Shown here: piece by piece, positions 1 to 10,499 of the stretch
Layout: each line of letters begins with the position of its first letter
Position numbering within the stretch: position 1 is the stretch's first letter
Source of the DNA: Larix sibirica
Taxonomy: Eukaryota > Streptophyta > Pinopsida > Pinales > Pinaceae
Assembly (NCBI GenBank): GCA_004151065.3
Contig: NWUY0304816242.1
Span: 1 to 34,322, forward strand
Direction: 5' to 3'
DNA length: 34,322 nt
Made by a program: the position numbers and the translations under genes
The notes under the pieces: generated by a model
The model's input: only the letters and a program-made list of their open reading frames with translations
Database searches by the model: none
What the model was told of the DNA's origin: nothing

Positions 1-186
1 GAGGTCAGTATGGGATCGGGTGTGTTTCCCGTCTTACAATGATGCCCGCCCGGACATTGAAGATCGGAGTGCAAAGCCCAGGCGTGATATTTAGGCGACT
101 TTCTATAAGTTGCATCAGGTTGACGAAATTAGAGACGAATAGATGAAACTTCAGTAATTTATTCCATTCATTCTTAATTACTTTAT

Positions 187-495
187 TATATGTAATTATG
201 CAAGATTCAGTGTGGAATAAAACTGGAAGAAAACTAGATTCGGATTCGTTTTCCGGTAATTATTATATATGTAATTATGCTTGCCTTATGACTTGACACG
301 AAGTATTTCACTCACGTAAAGTTAGGTTCGTAGTGGGTAATTCTTTATATATGTAATTATGCAAAGGCTTTTCACGGTTGGGTGGGAATAGATAAAAAAG
401 GCAAATTATACATTCCTACAGGTTCAATATCTTAACCGAGAGTCATTCTTTATATATGTAATTATGCTTGCCTTATGACTTGACACGAAGTATTT
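187..495. repeat. Tandem repeat around the word tatatgtaattatgc (four copies)
   Basis: The 15-mer tatatgtaattatgc occurs at 187-201, 266-280, 348-362 and 453-467, giving a spacing of 79, 82 and 105 nt. Copies 2 and 4 share a further 28 nt, so 43 nt are identical at 266-308 and 453-495. Copies 1 and 3 diverge right after the core. The alternating pattern suggests a higher-order unit of about 187 nt (copies 1+2 and 3+4). A related word, ttatatacgtaattata, appears near 32455. No gene is visible in 1-530. Confidence 0.85.
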
Positions 496-1104
496 AATGA
501 ACTAGTGTATTAGTCTTAACTTTTAAGATAAGAGATGGGTTACATGGAGGATGTATGCTTGCCTAATTGCTCAGCTGCAATTTTGTTTTATGGAGAAATA
601 GCACAACATATTTTATTTAATCTAAATGCATTTATTATCCCCTGCTGTAATATACTTGGTGCATTGAGTGTGATGCGCTTTGATTGTATCACATCATACA
701 ATATATGGTATTATCATTTATGGTACTAAGAGACTGGACAAATAAGATATGGCCGATATGAATCATGCCAGCTAAAACCTTAAAAGTACACTCCCGCAGA
801 GACATGCAGAAGTCTTTAAAGGAGGGAAGTTGCGATACAGCTCACGCAAAGCGCCTTTCCTTTTACGCATTATTTTTTTCTTTTATAAAGGGGGCCGCGG
901 TTAAATAAAGCTGAAAGGAAATAAACTAAGTATCGCATCAGAGCCATTTGTCTTAGTCGATTTAAGGTGAAGGTGGCCCAACAAAGCAGCTAGCCCAAGC
1001 GGAATAAAGGTTAGGCCAAAACTAGGCTCAGTACCATACCGGTTAGGCAAAGCCTTGTTCTTGCTATTTGATTGAAGAAAAAGGCCCTATCCAGACTTCC
1101 AGTA

Positions 1105-1123
1105 AGGCCTTTAAAGGGCCCTT
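1105..1123. repeat. Small palindrome around cctttaaagg
   Basis: The perfect 10-nt palindrome cctttaaagg lies inside a GGCC...GGCC context. It is in the otherwise featureless stretch 530-1280, where I see no gene and only diverged repeats of words such as ggttaggc and aaggcc. Confidence 0.4.
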
Positions 1124-1288
1124 AACTACTTACAAGCTTTATTTCAATATAATGGGTTCTTTAAAAAGCATAAAACCGCTTGAAATGGCATTTGCATTAG
1201 CTTTATTGCCGTCAGGTGCTAGTAAGGTGATAGATGGCTCAAGGTGATATATAGCCAGGTTATAGTAAATACTATTATATAAAAGTAA

Positions 1289-1627
1289 TTGCAGATATAT
1301 CTGTTCCTGTATTTACTTTCCTTCTTATTCTTACCAGGTGGGTGGTCCTGCTTCTATGCCTTCTTACTTTACCGGGCCGGGCAGGTCCTTCCTCTTCTTT
1401 CTTCCATGCTTTACCCAGGGACAGTATGTAATCTACATTTATACAATTCCTTCTTTCTTTCCTTCGTTGCTCAGGTGGGTATTGTGACCTCAAGGACGAC
1501 CTTGGTTCGGATGATGATTCTTGCTCTTTTTCCAGTTCCTTCTGGTTTTGGTCCTGTTCCTTCTAGTTCTGATTATGGTGCAGTGACAATTTCCGATCCA
1601 ATTCTTGGTTCATTTGCTGGTTCATAA
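1289..1627 (+). CDS. Hypothetical ORF of 112 aa, doubtful
   Basis: This is an open frame of 112 codons with a hydrophobic, Leu/Phe-rich first half and a Pro/Ser/Gly-rich C-terminus (for example PVPSGFGPVPSSSD). I do not recognise it. The frame overlies pyrimidine-rich tracts and internally similar segments (two aggtgggt... units near 1336 and 1474), and this low complexity can keep a frame open by chance. The opposite strand is also open over 1275-1493. No ribosome-binding or promoter signal is evident. It is most likely not a gene. Confidence 0.15.
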   Translation: MQIYLFLYLLSFLFLPGGWSCFYAFLLYRAGQVLPLLSSMLYPGTVCNLHLYNSFFLSFVAQVGIVTSRTTLVRMMILALFPVPSGFGPVPSSSDYGAVTISDPILGSFAGS

Positions 1628-1721
1628 TTTCATTCTGCAGATTTTAATATTTCTTTTTATCTTGTTCTTGATCCTGAAGATGTTGGGTGTTCCCCCACGT
1701 GATATATTATTATAGCGCTGG

Positions 1722-1743
1722 CATCCCCTTACCTCGGGGGGAT
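1722..1743. repeat. Short hairpin
   Basis: The arms catcccc (1722-1728) and ggggatg (1737-1743) can pair with an 8-nt loop. It stands alone, with no gene upstream to call it a terminator. The stretch 1630-2220 otherwise shows nothing I can name. Confidence 0.45.
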
Positions 1744-2219
1744 GTCTGTCGAGCTATTTTTCGCTAATATAAGAGCTATCCTACTCCTACTCCATTGACG
1801 ATAATCACTCTTGGAATAACTCATTGCCAGCTCGGGGAAGGAATCATTGACTGATCAACCTACCACCGATAGTAAATATAAACTATCCTATAAAGAACTC
1901 CTACCACGCCTACCTACGCCTAGTCCCATTAGATAGGGGAAGGACAGATTATTTACCCTAATCCCTTTGTAAGGGTGTCCTGCGGGGCGACCTTCCCTAC
2001 TCTCTCGTTAAGGTAAAACGCTGATGTTAAGTTTGGCAATAAACACGTGCCTTAGAGCCTTGATCGGACCCCAAATTAGGAATATATGCTTGGGGTATAA
2101 TCGAGGATTCACGACTCATAAACCCCCCTAAATTCGAGGGATAAAAGGCTTTTGTCCCCTCCCCTTAAGGTAAGGGTTATAATTTCCTACCCTGAAGGTA
2201 AAATATAGTGGTTAGGCCG

Positions 2220-2745
2220 CTACCAGCTTGATAGGCAGCACAATAGCAGCACGAGGTCAGGATGATAACCAGCCCAACTCGACTAGCACGAGTCCCGGTT
2301 GAAAGATTCTAACTAGACTATTTGGATGGGTCAATAACTTATGATCACTGACCAATTGCTTGTAGGTCTGGTTCGGTCAAAGCTAATCATCGCTGACCAG
2401 CTAGCGTAGAGTCACCATCCCACCAACTAGGATGAGTTCCGGGTGAATAGAGTAGAACTATATTATTTGGATGGGTTCGTTCCCAGTGATTATACCAACT
2501 AGCTATTGGCTCAAGAGCTCTGGTTCTTCTTCTTTTTTCTTTTTCGTCTTCTCGTGACTAGACTATTAGTTCAGCGAGCGGATTGCCCATGGTTAAGCGA
2601 GCAACTGGTTCTTTCCTTAGCGTACAGTAACCATCCAGCTAGCTCGGTAGGGATCCAGCTTAACAACTATCTACAGGTTTCCAAGCCCAACAACCATCTA
2701 TCGAGGTAGGGATCCAGCCCAAAAACAATCACGAGGTCAGGGTCC
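2220..2745. repeat. Degenerate repeat cluster (cacgaggtcag and tatttggatgggt words)
   Basis: The words cacgaggtcag (2250-2260 and 2730-2740) and tatttggatgggt (about 2318 and 2463) recur, with repeated forms of accagct, gatccagc and aactggttc between them. The segment looks like one sequence unit duplicated and then mutated several times. A related phrase, ggttaagc...aactggttc, appears near 2592 and again near 17235. No coding signal is seen. From 2760 to 3090 the sequence is pyrimidine-rich and unassigned. Confidence 0.5.
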
Positions 2746-3375
2746 AAGTGATAATACCTGAACTCCCTCTTATTCTTAATTTTACCCATTTAATCTATAT
2801 AAGCAGGCCCCTTATCTCTACTATGCTCCCAGATGTTACTCTTGTACTTATTTATTCTTCGTCTCACCACTAGTCCGCATTGAGATCTCTCGTTTTTTGT
2901 TCTCTCCTCTCATGCCCCTTATCTTCCCCTCCTTTCCTTCTTATTATTCCCTTCCTTTTTCCTTGTTTATCCGGCCTTCTTCCTTACGGGTACGACAAGA
3001 GATGAGCTGCTTACCCACGTTGTTTCAACGCAAGAAGCTAGTATACGGCTTCATCATGAGATAAATTTATTGCAATATTTTTTTTTACCAACTTCGTGTG
3101 TTAGAATATGTGTAACCCCAACTTATAAAACCCGGAGCACTTGGTAGTTATTAGGTGGGCTTTGTGGTCCCATATTGGTGGTTGTTAGGGGTAACTAGCA
3201 AAAACCCTCCTATGTGTGTGAGGCTTGAACTCATTTGTAAGGACAAAGATGTTCTTATGAAGACATGAATATACTATAAATACTCTTTACAAAAAAAAAT
3301 GTTTCAATCTTTCTTACAAGTCTCCTCAAAATTGAACTATCTGAAACGGCCCCAAAAAATGGTATAGCGAACATG

Positions 3376-3387
3376 TCTCTGATACCA
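3376..3387 (-). other. Retroelement primer binding site (tRNA-Met type)
   Basis: On the minus strand the sequence reads TGGTATCAGAGA. This differs at the last base from TGGTATCAGAGC, the complement of the 3' end of plant initiator tRNA-Met that many plant copia elements use as primer site. It lies two bases after the end of the LTR-like segment at 3390-3696, which is the expected place. Confidence 0.7.
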
Positions 3388-3389
3388 AG

Positions 3390-3696
3390 TGTTATGCACC
3401 AAATTCCTAAATAGCATAAATATAGAATGAAAGAGAATCCCAATGCCTTGAGAAGAAAATAAAGAGATTAATAAGAAGCCTCTTAAATGGAGAAACATGC
3501 TTATACAATGTACCAAATGCACAAGACAAGATGAGATGATCCTAAAACTAGGTATCCTTTGTATATATAGGAGACAAAAGGTACAATTCCAATTAAGGTC
3601 CTAGCCAACCAATAAATAAAATAATAAAAGAATAATATAAATGTAATGTAAAAATCTATAGGGCTTAAAATATTTTATTTGTAGTGTTCTCCAATA
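3390..3696 (-). mobile_element. Ty1/copia-type LTR remnant
   Basis: On the minus strand a segment of about 307 bp starts with TATTGGAGAACACTACA (a canonical start would be TGTTGG) and ends ...GTGCATAACA, followed by CT and a tRNA-Met-type primer binding site. Inside is a TATA-box-like ctatatatacaaagg near 3560-3575, followed by a plausible R-U5 part. This is the layout of a copia 5' LTR. Downstream of the primer site (3375 down to about 3090) the sequence should be leader or gag, but I find no gag frame, so the element is truncated. The plus-strand word tgttagaatatgtg near 3101 could be the start of another nested LTR. The family assignment rests on structure only. Confidence 0.6.
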
Positions 3697-3699
3697 TTC

Positions 3700-4740
3700 T
3701 GGCTGCATTTATGCATAAGCCTTTTAAGCTAAAGGCTACAGTGTAGTAACCACAAACTGTCATGTTTTAGCTTTGTATCTGGGCATAAAGTTTATCTAAA
3801 AATGTGACTACCCCTTGTACTTTCCATTCTACTTCTCTTTTCTACTTTTATAATCTATAAGGGGTAACAAGTCTCCATGTTGAATTACATTGACCCATTA
3901 AGTTTTCTGCCCTATTTTTGGGGAAGAGATAACAACTGGTTTTTTAGGGACTCCTTCAGAAGCTACAACAGATAATATGTTAAATAATTTTGAAGGATAG
4001 GAAAAGAGTAATGTATGAGTAAAATTTACCTCCCCTTGTTTGGCACTACTTGGTTCTGGTAATTCCTATTATGCACTCTTTGCTGGCTCTTGTCTGGGGA
4101 ATTCCACCCTTTCTTTTTTTTATCAGGTTATTCCTGGCTCTACTCCTCTTCTAATTTTAGATTCTTGGTTTGCTTCAATAGTAGCAGGATATCACTCAGA
4201 GTATAAACCCCTCCACTATTCTATGTTAAATCAATTATTCCTTCAAGGTTATGTAGTACTTCCTCATCCTCATGGATGGTCTTTATCATAATTTCTTCCC
4301 TTTATTTTGCCTACTCTTATTATATATATCTTCTACTGGTTGGATGCATTGAGGTCTCAGATTGGAAACCATGGGGCAATAAGTATTCCTCTACATGTTA
4401 ATTGTTTGAAGGATATTGAAACTCTATAAGTATGATCTTACTTGATGGACCAAAATATTGAGTGATGAGGGCTAGAGGAGTGAAGTTTGAGAGCATGTCA
4501 GTCTTTTTTATAGGAGATGTACTTGGAGATTATCCCAAACCTAGGCCCTTTGGCCTCTCCACCAACTTAATGGGCTATTTAATACCTTGGCTTGCACCAT
4601 GGGGATGGCCTTAGGGTAAGGCAAGAAAACTTATGGCTAAAACATTGAAGGTTCTTCATGTGGTAAAGTAGTCCCTTGTTAAACCTTTTCCACTAGCTCT
4701 TTCATCAGTAGGGTTTCCCTTGTTTATTCCTAGGGCCAGC
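3700..4740. other. Unassigned DNA, probably retroelement-derived
   Basis: This lies outside the LTR at 3390-3696. The only notable open frame is plus 4040-4291 (83 aa, containing DSWFASIVAGYHSEY), which I do not recognise and which has no supporting signals. AT-rich composition and short broken frames on both strands suggest decayed nuclear-type repeat DNA. I see no RNA gene. Confidence 0.3.
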
Positions 4741-6540
4741 CCTCATCTTCATCCTCATCATCATCGTGTACATTACCATACCACCTATAAAAAGACTCGT
4801 ATCGAGAATACTCTAATATGGTGCATATTAAATCCCTATATAATAGCATCATCCTCCAATAGGACCCTTTCTTAGATCTGCTAAAATTGTCCTAAAGGAC
4901 TTATTATCTCCTTGGCTCTGTCCTTTGTAACTATAGCACCTAGGGAGCTGTAGAATTTTCAATATGTTTGGAAATAAAGTTTATTGGGTTGAGGATCTAG
5001 TAATACTTGAGTTATAGCCTTGGATGGATCATATTCAACCCCCATAATGGGCTCCACTTCCTCACATTTCTCTTTTTTTACTAGCCTTTCAATTCCTAGC
5101 TTGGACTTATGGTCTTGGGGATTTGGTTGTTTCCTTCCCTTCTCAAACCCCAACAAGAACTGTGGGTCATACCTCTAGGGTTGATCCAGTGGGAGGTTAA
5201 GCTCCTTTAGGGCCTCAATAGAATCCTTGATGCCTCTCTTTTTATTGATGGAATAACCTCCCATGGATATAGGAAAGTGAATCCTAACTTTATTACTATA
5301 TTTAATAAAATGGAGGTCATCAACCTCTACCATTTGTCTCACACATTAAAACACAAAAATACTAGGTGTAAATAATTTGGGAAGCCTATAGGGTGCTTAC
5401 TATGTCCCATATAGTTTCATCACTATGAAATCAGGCCCTAGGAACCAGTCCCCCTCTCTATTAGCCTCTCATATCTATAAATATGGCTTTATATCTATAT
5501 GCAATATTTTAGGTTCCTTTATAATGATAAAAAAAGAAGGAAACATACATGAAATGGGATACATATTTTAGGAAAGATGACCTAAATTATCCTTTCTTAG
5601 CCCAGGGTAGCCAATCAATGCCTCTAGTGAGAAAGCACTTGTCAATTTTTTGTAACTCTAGGAATTAAAGGCAATTATATTTATGATAGATGAACATATG
5701 TACTAGGTATGAGGTATATCTTAATTTACCAATGGTTTGGGAATATGCTAATTGTTTCCAAATACTTATGGCTATGGCCTCTGCATATCTCAAGTCATGG
5801 ATAATATGTGCATTGTATAAATAAATAATTGTTACCATCTCTTCATCCACATCAGCATCACTCTACCTACCCAGGATTAAAGTAAACATATACAAGTATT
5901 CCTGGGCCCATGGGGCAAAGCTCTTGATCTTCCATGGGGTGGGAGGAACTTCATCCAAACCCTCTTTGTAGTGTAATATTTGGAAAATGGCCCCTGTCTA
6001 GGCTTTAGGTTTCTAAACCTTTTAGTTTCTCCCTCATGGGAGAGGATTACAAAACCCAAGGATGTACCAAGCATTTGGAATATAGATTGGGCATTGATAG
6101 CAAAGGGTACATTCTAACCATAAAAAGGGGTTATAGTGGAGAAAGTAAGGTTATATATTTTAGCACAGTGTTCAACAAATTTTGGAAAAGGATATGTGTC
6201 AATGACCATATGTTTAGATATGTTGCATAGCTATTGTGAATGGCCTTTAAATACCTCTGTGAATCTCCCATAGGCCGCACCAATCTATTTTTTTAAGAGT
6301 AAAATGTCATGTGGGGAATGACTACATTAGCAAGGTCATCAATTAAAGGGGTTAGATGGAAAGAGGATACCTCACTGGTATCAAACCTAGCACTGGTGGA
6401 ACAAAAAGAAGAGCTTCCTGAGGTGGCCTTGGAGGTTCTAAACAGGGTGAATGAGTTACAAAGAGGGGGAATATAATTTGAAATATTATTTGAATAGAAA
6501 AAGAGAGATGCAAGAACATGGAGATATTTCAAATAGTATA
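4740..6540 (-). pseudogene. Broken retroelement ORF (gag-like or unassigned)
   Basis: Read on the minus strand from about 6540 down to 4740, a chain of frames with stops and shifts gives protein-like text. Examples are APWAQEYLYMFTLILGR near 5890, a DADVDEEMV...YLYNAHIIHDLRYAEAIA stretch near 5720-5850, and a Lys/Glu-rich stretch near 4960-5160 with LGFEKGR and GVEYDPS, which is loosely like the glycine-containing linker of plant Ty3/gypsy polyproteins. Hydrophilic, evenly mixed residues kept over more than 1 kb in one orientation argue for a former long coding region. It has the same orientation as the integrase at 8080-9116 but lies downstream of it on that strand, so it is either a second, tandem element or an extra 3' ORF. 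I cannot name the protein, and the gag-like label is an inference. Confidence 0.4.
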
Positions 6541-6589
6541 GTGGGAAATTGACTAAGTTTAAGGTCTATAGAACTAACTTACCTGATAA

Positions 6590-7970
6590 TTTCACAGAGG
6601 AAAGGCACTGTGGAGTTGATATCAGTTCAAAAGTGGCTTGGTTACATTCATTTTGGAAGCTCTGGAGGTCATATGTGCTTGTATAAGTATCTTCCTTGCG
6701 GCTTTGAGGATCAATATATTGTAAAATAATGCGTGAAGTTCGTTTTATGTACTTAAAGGGAGGGAAAGATCTTCATTCAATTCCATGAAATCCTTACATT
6801 AAGTGTTATTCATGGAAAGAGTGTGCAAGTGATGATGATTTATGTCTAAACTGGTGAGAGGCATCTCACCTTTTTATTGGATGGATAGAGCCGAGGTATA
6901 TAGGCCCACTCTTGGGTTTGTATCATTGTTAGGCAATATCCTTGAGATTCCATTTCAACTAGAAAACAAAGCCATATAATATTTTCTTTTCAATATAATC
7001 CCATGAACTATTTTGGTCTGTCAATTTGGAGATGCAATCAAATCTGGGCCATTGGCACCCCTTTCCTCTTCTCATGCTTTAATGGGACCATTTTACCATG
7101 GAATGATATAAGTCATTAATCGAGGGTAGGTGATGAAATACAAACCATTTGCACCTATATTTACTTCCTAGGGACCCCATAAACACATCCAATCATGATG
7201 AGATCCTAATCATCAATCAAATTGGCATAATATAATTGAAATCATTCACGCTAAGACCCGTTATGTTATGTCTTGATAGCTTTACTTTGTGTGAATAGAT
7301 ACGATATTATAATATTGATGAATAAATATAATTTCGACCATTTACATTATTGCTATCATATTGTAGTCTAATTACTTTATTTAGCATGAATGGTCCAGAT
7401 CTATAGAACTCACCGTCATGATAAGATAGAGGTCATCGGTGGTGTTTCCCCTTGCAATGTAGCCCGATCATTTTCCTTACTGTGAACAGTCCTGATCTAT
7501 AGACCTCGTCAGCATGATGTAATCTTAGCCATCGGTGTTGAGATTCATTCTCTTAACATCGGATAACTTACCCCTACATGAGAAGACATAAGTTGTATAT
7601 CTCTAAGGTGAGGACGATCTCAACCATTGGTGCCCTAATCCTCCAGCATTATAGTTCGATCATTTCCACTAGTGCGAGTGAATTTGAATCATCGATCTCC
7701 TCGGTGAAGATGATCCTGGTCGTCCCACTGCCTTGTGTGCATTTTAAAGAGGATTTAATGCATGATTGTTTTCGAGGGGACAACATCATCTCCTTTTATG
7801 GGATTATTCCTCCCTATGAGGAACCAAGATTCCAATAGAATCTCAGGTGAAGTAGACCAATTATTTATCCATTGGACAATGAAGTCAAAAATTGTATACC
7901 AGGGTTTCCAAAATGTCAATTGTGGTCTTAATAATTAATGCTTGATGGAGTATAAATGAAAAAGGAAATA
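6590..7970. other. Probable LTR or untranslated part of a decayed retroelement
   Basis: This segment lies between the end of the integrase frame and the next broken frame, both on the minus strand, where an LTR or 3' untranslated region is expected. It holds the 98-nt tandem repeat at 7390-7790. I could not define clean TG...CA termini or a primer binding site. The plus-strand frame at 7578-7838 lies over the tandem repeat and is not convincing as a gene. Confidence 0.35.
7390..7790. repeat. Degenerate tandem repeat, unit about 98 nt, four copies
   Basis: Related words start near 7398 (gatctatagaactcac), 7494 (gatctatagacctcgtc), 7599 (atctctaaggtgagg) and 7694 (gatctcctcggtgaag), at spacings of 96, 105 and 95 nt. 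Each is followed by a gtcatcggtgg- or ccattggtgcc-like word. A second anchor, cgatcattttcc/cgatcatttcc, occurs near 7465 and 7658. Confidence 0.6.
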
Positions 7971-7989
7971 AAAATTAGATGAAATAAAG

Positions 7990-8160
7990 GGGGTGCTCGA
8001 CCAAAGGGAGAGGGGAAAATTGTACAAAAAGGGGAAAGGATGTAATACAAAGGGGGTGGTTCTCAATTTTATTCAAGATGGGAAAAAGTTTGAAAATACC
8101 TGCCATTAATAGGAAAGGCTTGCTTGACCAAAGGGAGGGCAAGGGTATTACAAAATTAAT
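7990..8160. repeat. Direct repeat around gaccaaagggag at the pol 3' end
   Basis: The word cgaccaaagggag at about 7998 and tgaccaaagggag at about 8125 are each followed by a similar purine-rich stretch (aggggaaaattgtacaaaa and gcaagggtattacaaaat). The copies are about 125 nt apart. A purine-rich tract at the end of a minus-strand element would sit on the other strand, so this is not an obvious polypurine tract. Confidence 0.45.
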
Positions 8161-9116
8161 CCTTCCAAATTTTATAGGTGGAAGGTGTTTAACGATATCC
8201 CACATTTTTCATTTATGAGGAAAGGGCCACCCAAAGGTTATAAAACTTTCCATGTTTGCCAAGATCTTCATGCCTCTTGTTCCAGAGTAGCACTAGGACA
8301 CCTTCTACAAATTCTCTAGACCTAGCCTTCTTATAAAAAAAGGTCTTCATTCTATGTTTATATTATTGAAACCTTTTATAGACCTAATCCCTTTGCTCCT
8401 AAACTTAAACCAGCTAATTTATCCTCCTTTTCACTTTATAAGGCTCTTCTACTAAGTCCTGCAGTATCTTCATTGCTATAATGAAAATTGAATGGATAGA
8501 ACCACTTTTATACCTTTAACTAGTTTCAAAATGATCTTTTCCTGTGGATCTTTTAGTGGAAATCTTGTCTACCCATAAAGCATACCTAATATGGGAGTCC
8601 CAAGCTTTTTTATTCTATACTAAGTATTATTTTGAATCTTCATAAGGTTCTTATTGGAAGACTCAACTTGTCCATTAACCTAAGGATAATAATTGGACGA
8701 ATGGTTGAGAACAATGTTTTATTTCTGGAAGAAGGATATTATCTTTATGGAACTAAAGGCTTTGGCATTATTAGTCATTCTATTTTTGGGGAAGCCAAAT
8801 TTGGACAAGATGTTATCCTCTAAAAACCTAATGACTACAAGGTCGATGGCCTGCTTGGTGGGGATATCCTCCACCCTCTTGGTAAAGTGTGGCAGTAAAG
8901 ATCCACTTTTTCTAGCCATTATAAGGGGGATGTATCTCTCTAATGAAGTATAGGCCCCATTTTTGGAAAGTGGATTCAATTTGAACTAGTTGAAAAGAAA
9001 AGGAATTCAATATTCTGCTTCTCATTAAAGGTTTTACACTTAATACAAATAATGAAAAACTTATGCACAAATGAAAAAATTATGGGATAGTAATATCCAA
9101 ACCTGAGGATTTCCCT
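8080..9116 (-). pseudogene. Ty3/gypsy integrase and C-terminal pol region, broken
   Basis: The minus strand reads as a plant Ty3/gypsy integrase in several frames. It starts at 9116 with a worn zinc-finger motif (REILRFGYYYP then paired Cys). A central core follows in 8979-8719: PTKQAIDLVVIRFLEDNIL, then FGFPKN and NAKAF, and later VNGQVESSNKNLM, which keeps the catalytic Glu region. The first catalytic Asp is lost in a small deletion and the second has become Asn (TNNA for the usual TDNA). Further down are ARSREFVEG, VLLWNKRHEDLGKHGKF and a terminal FPINGRYF-like motif near 8100. Multiple stops and frameshifts mean it cannot be active. Upstream RT and RNase H are absent: similarity ends abruptly near 9116, so the element is truncated. 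The family call is confident; the lineage is not resolved. Confidence 0.88.
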
Positions 9117-9207
9117 ACAAACAGAATGAAACCCTTTTCTTGGGCGCAGTAGGAGTCTCTGTCCTTTCTTGTCAGGAAAGGAGCCCTGAAGGCCTAACTC
9201 CGAAGTT

Positions 9208-9305
9208 TCTCCTTTTATCTCCTTTTATCTCTTTTTATCTCCTTTTATCTCCTTTTATCTCCTCTTATCTCCTCTTATATCTCTTTATCTCTCTCTTTAT
9301 CTCAA
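9208..9305. repeat. Pyrimidine-rich tandem repeat, 10-nt unit
   Basis: About nine copies of tccttttatc, with variants such as ctcttatctc, run head to tail. The plus-strand frame at 9140-9565 stays open because of this repeat and gives Leu/Ser/Phe/Ile-rich low-complexity protein; I do not consider it a gene. Confidence 0.85.
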
Positions 9306-9322
9306 CTTATCCTCTTCTCTCC

Positions 9323-9400
9323 CTATCGGTCGATCCTATCGGTCGAACCCTCTTCTCTCTTCTTTTGTTCTCCCTAACGGTCGAACCCTACGGTCGATCC
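9323..9400. repeat. Repeat with ctatcggtcga unit
   Basis: The words ctatcggtcgatc (9323), ctatcggtcgaac (9336), ctaacggtcgaac (9374) and ctacggtcgatcc (9388) are variants of a 13-nt unit. The first two are directly adjacent and the last two are 14 nt apart, separated from the first pair by a pyrimidine tract. Confidence 0.75.
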
Positions 9401-9569
9401 ACTACTAACTCTGAGTACCTTCCTTTGCTAGGGGTTAATGTGCAATTGAAAAGGTGGCCTTTAACATGGAGTACCTCGTTCCTTGTGTCTTTAGAGCCCT
9501 CCGTCCTTCTTTATACGCTACCTTTTAGCTATAAAATTTCACACTTTTGCGGGGTGATCAACTGAGAAG

Positions 9570-10080
9570 TGGGCGGGGTATTCACTATAGGTCACCTTTC
9601 ATTAGTAAATTTACCATCTCTTGGACTGGTGACCATGCCACCTTTCAGTACTTAAATTACCACTTTGACGGGCGTTTTAACTATAACAATGAAGGGCCAC
9701 CCTTTAACTAGTGGAATTACCAGTCTTAAGGTGCGTTTAGCTCTTTCCTGAGGTACGCCCCCCCCCACCTGATCAGTCACTTAGGTTTCTTCAAAGTCTG
9801 TAACTTAAAGAGTATTACTATTAGCTTTTTTAGAACAAGATTGATTGTGTCTGGCTCAAACTTAGGAAAGACTAACGAGCAAGGCCAAGTTACCACACCT
9901 TATAGGGATAACGACTACAAATAAAGTTCAGTAAAGACGATGATTGCACAACAACTATTATTTTTTATGGACAAGTTCAACGTAGAGATGCGGTATCATC
10001 GTATGTTAAAACAGGGATATGTGCTCTTCGGGAAATTCCCTATGGGCATAGTTCCAGTAATAAAAAAAAAGAACTTATGT
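9570..10080. other. Gene-free stretch with diverged short repeats
   Basis: Words such as ccacctttcagtac, aattaccac and ccaccctttaactag recur in variants from 9590 to 9720, and a run of nine C lies at 9758-9766. I see no coding or RNA signal. Confidence 0.4.
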
Positions 10081-10081
10081 G

Positions 10082-10157
10082 CCCCGATGAGGTTATAATA
10101 TAATATATGGATTCCTCTTTTTTTGGGGGTCCGAGGAATCATAGCTCCTCATCAGGG
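10082..10157. repeat. Long imperfect hairpin with two nested stems
   Basis: The outer arms ccccgatgagg (10082-10092) and cctcatcaggg (10147-10157) match at 10 of 11 positions. The inner arms gattcctc (10110-10117) and gaggaatc (10133-10140) match perfectly around a T/G-rich loop. The region between the left outer and inner arms is purely A/T/G. No flanking gene is seen that it could terminate or stabilise. Confidence 0.65.
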
Positions 10158-10499
10158 AACTAAAATGGATTTCATTCTTACTGAATTAGGCCATTTCAGG
10201 AAGTTTCCCTAGAGGCAGGATTTATAAGATTGAGGCTCGACCAAAATACACAACTTGAATGGATTTATTGGATGGGCTTGGATACTCTCCTTGTGGCCAC
10301 TATATATCTATGGAGCCTTAGGGCAAGAAAGAAAGACTGCTGAAGCTCATTCTAGGAAGTAAGCACCATAAAACCATAAGGCAGGGCATAGACTATCCAT
10401 AGGAAGAAAGAGAGAGAGTTTTAATCAAGATAATTTAAGGCAAGAACATTTCTCTGTGTTGTTTTATTTCAAATTAATATAATATTATATAGAGAAAGG

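Noticed and set aside
9140-9565. Plus-strand ORF of 141 aa
   Set aside because: It stays open because of the 10-nt pyrimidine tandem repeat; the protein is low-complexity Leu/Ser/Phe/Ile.
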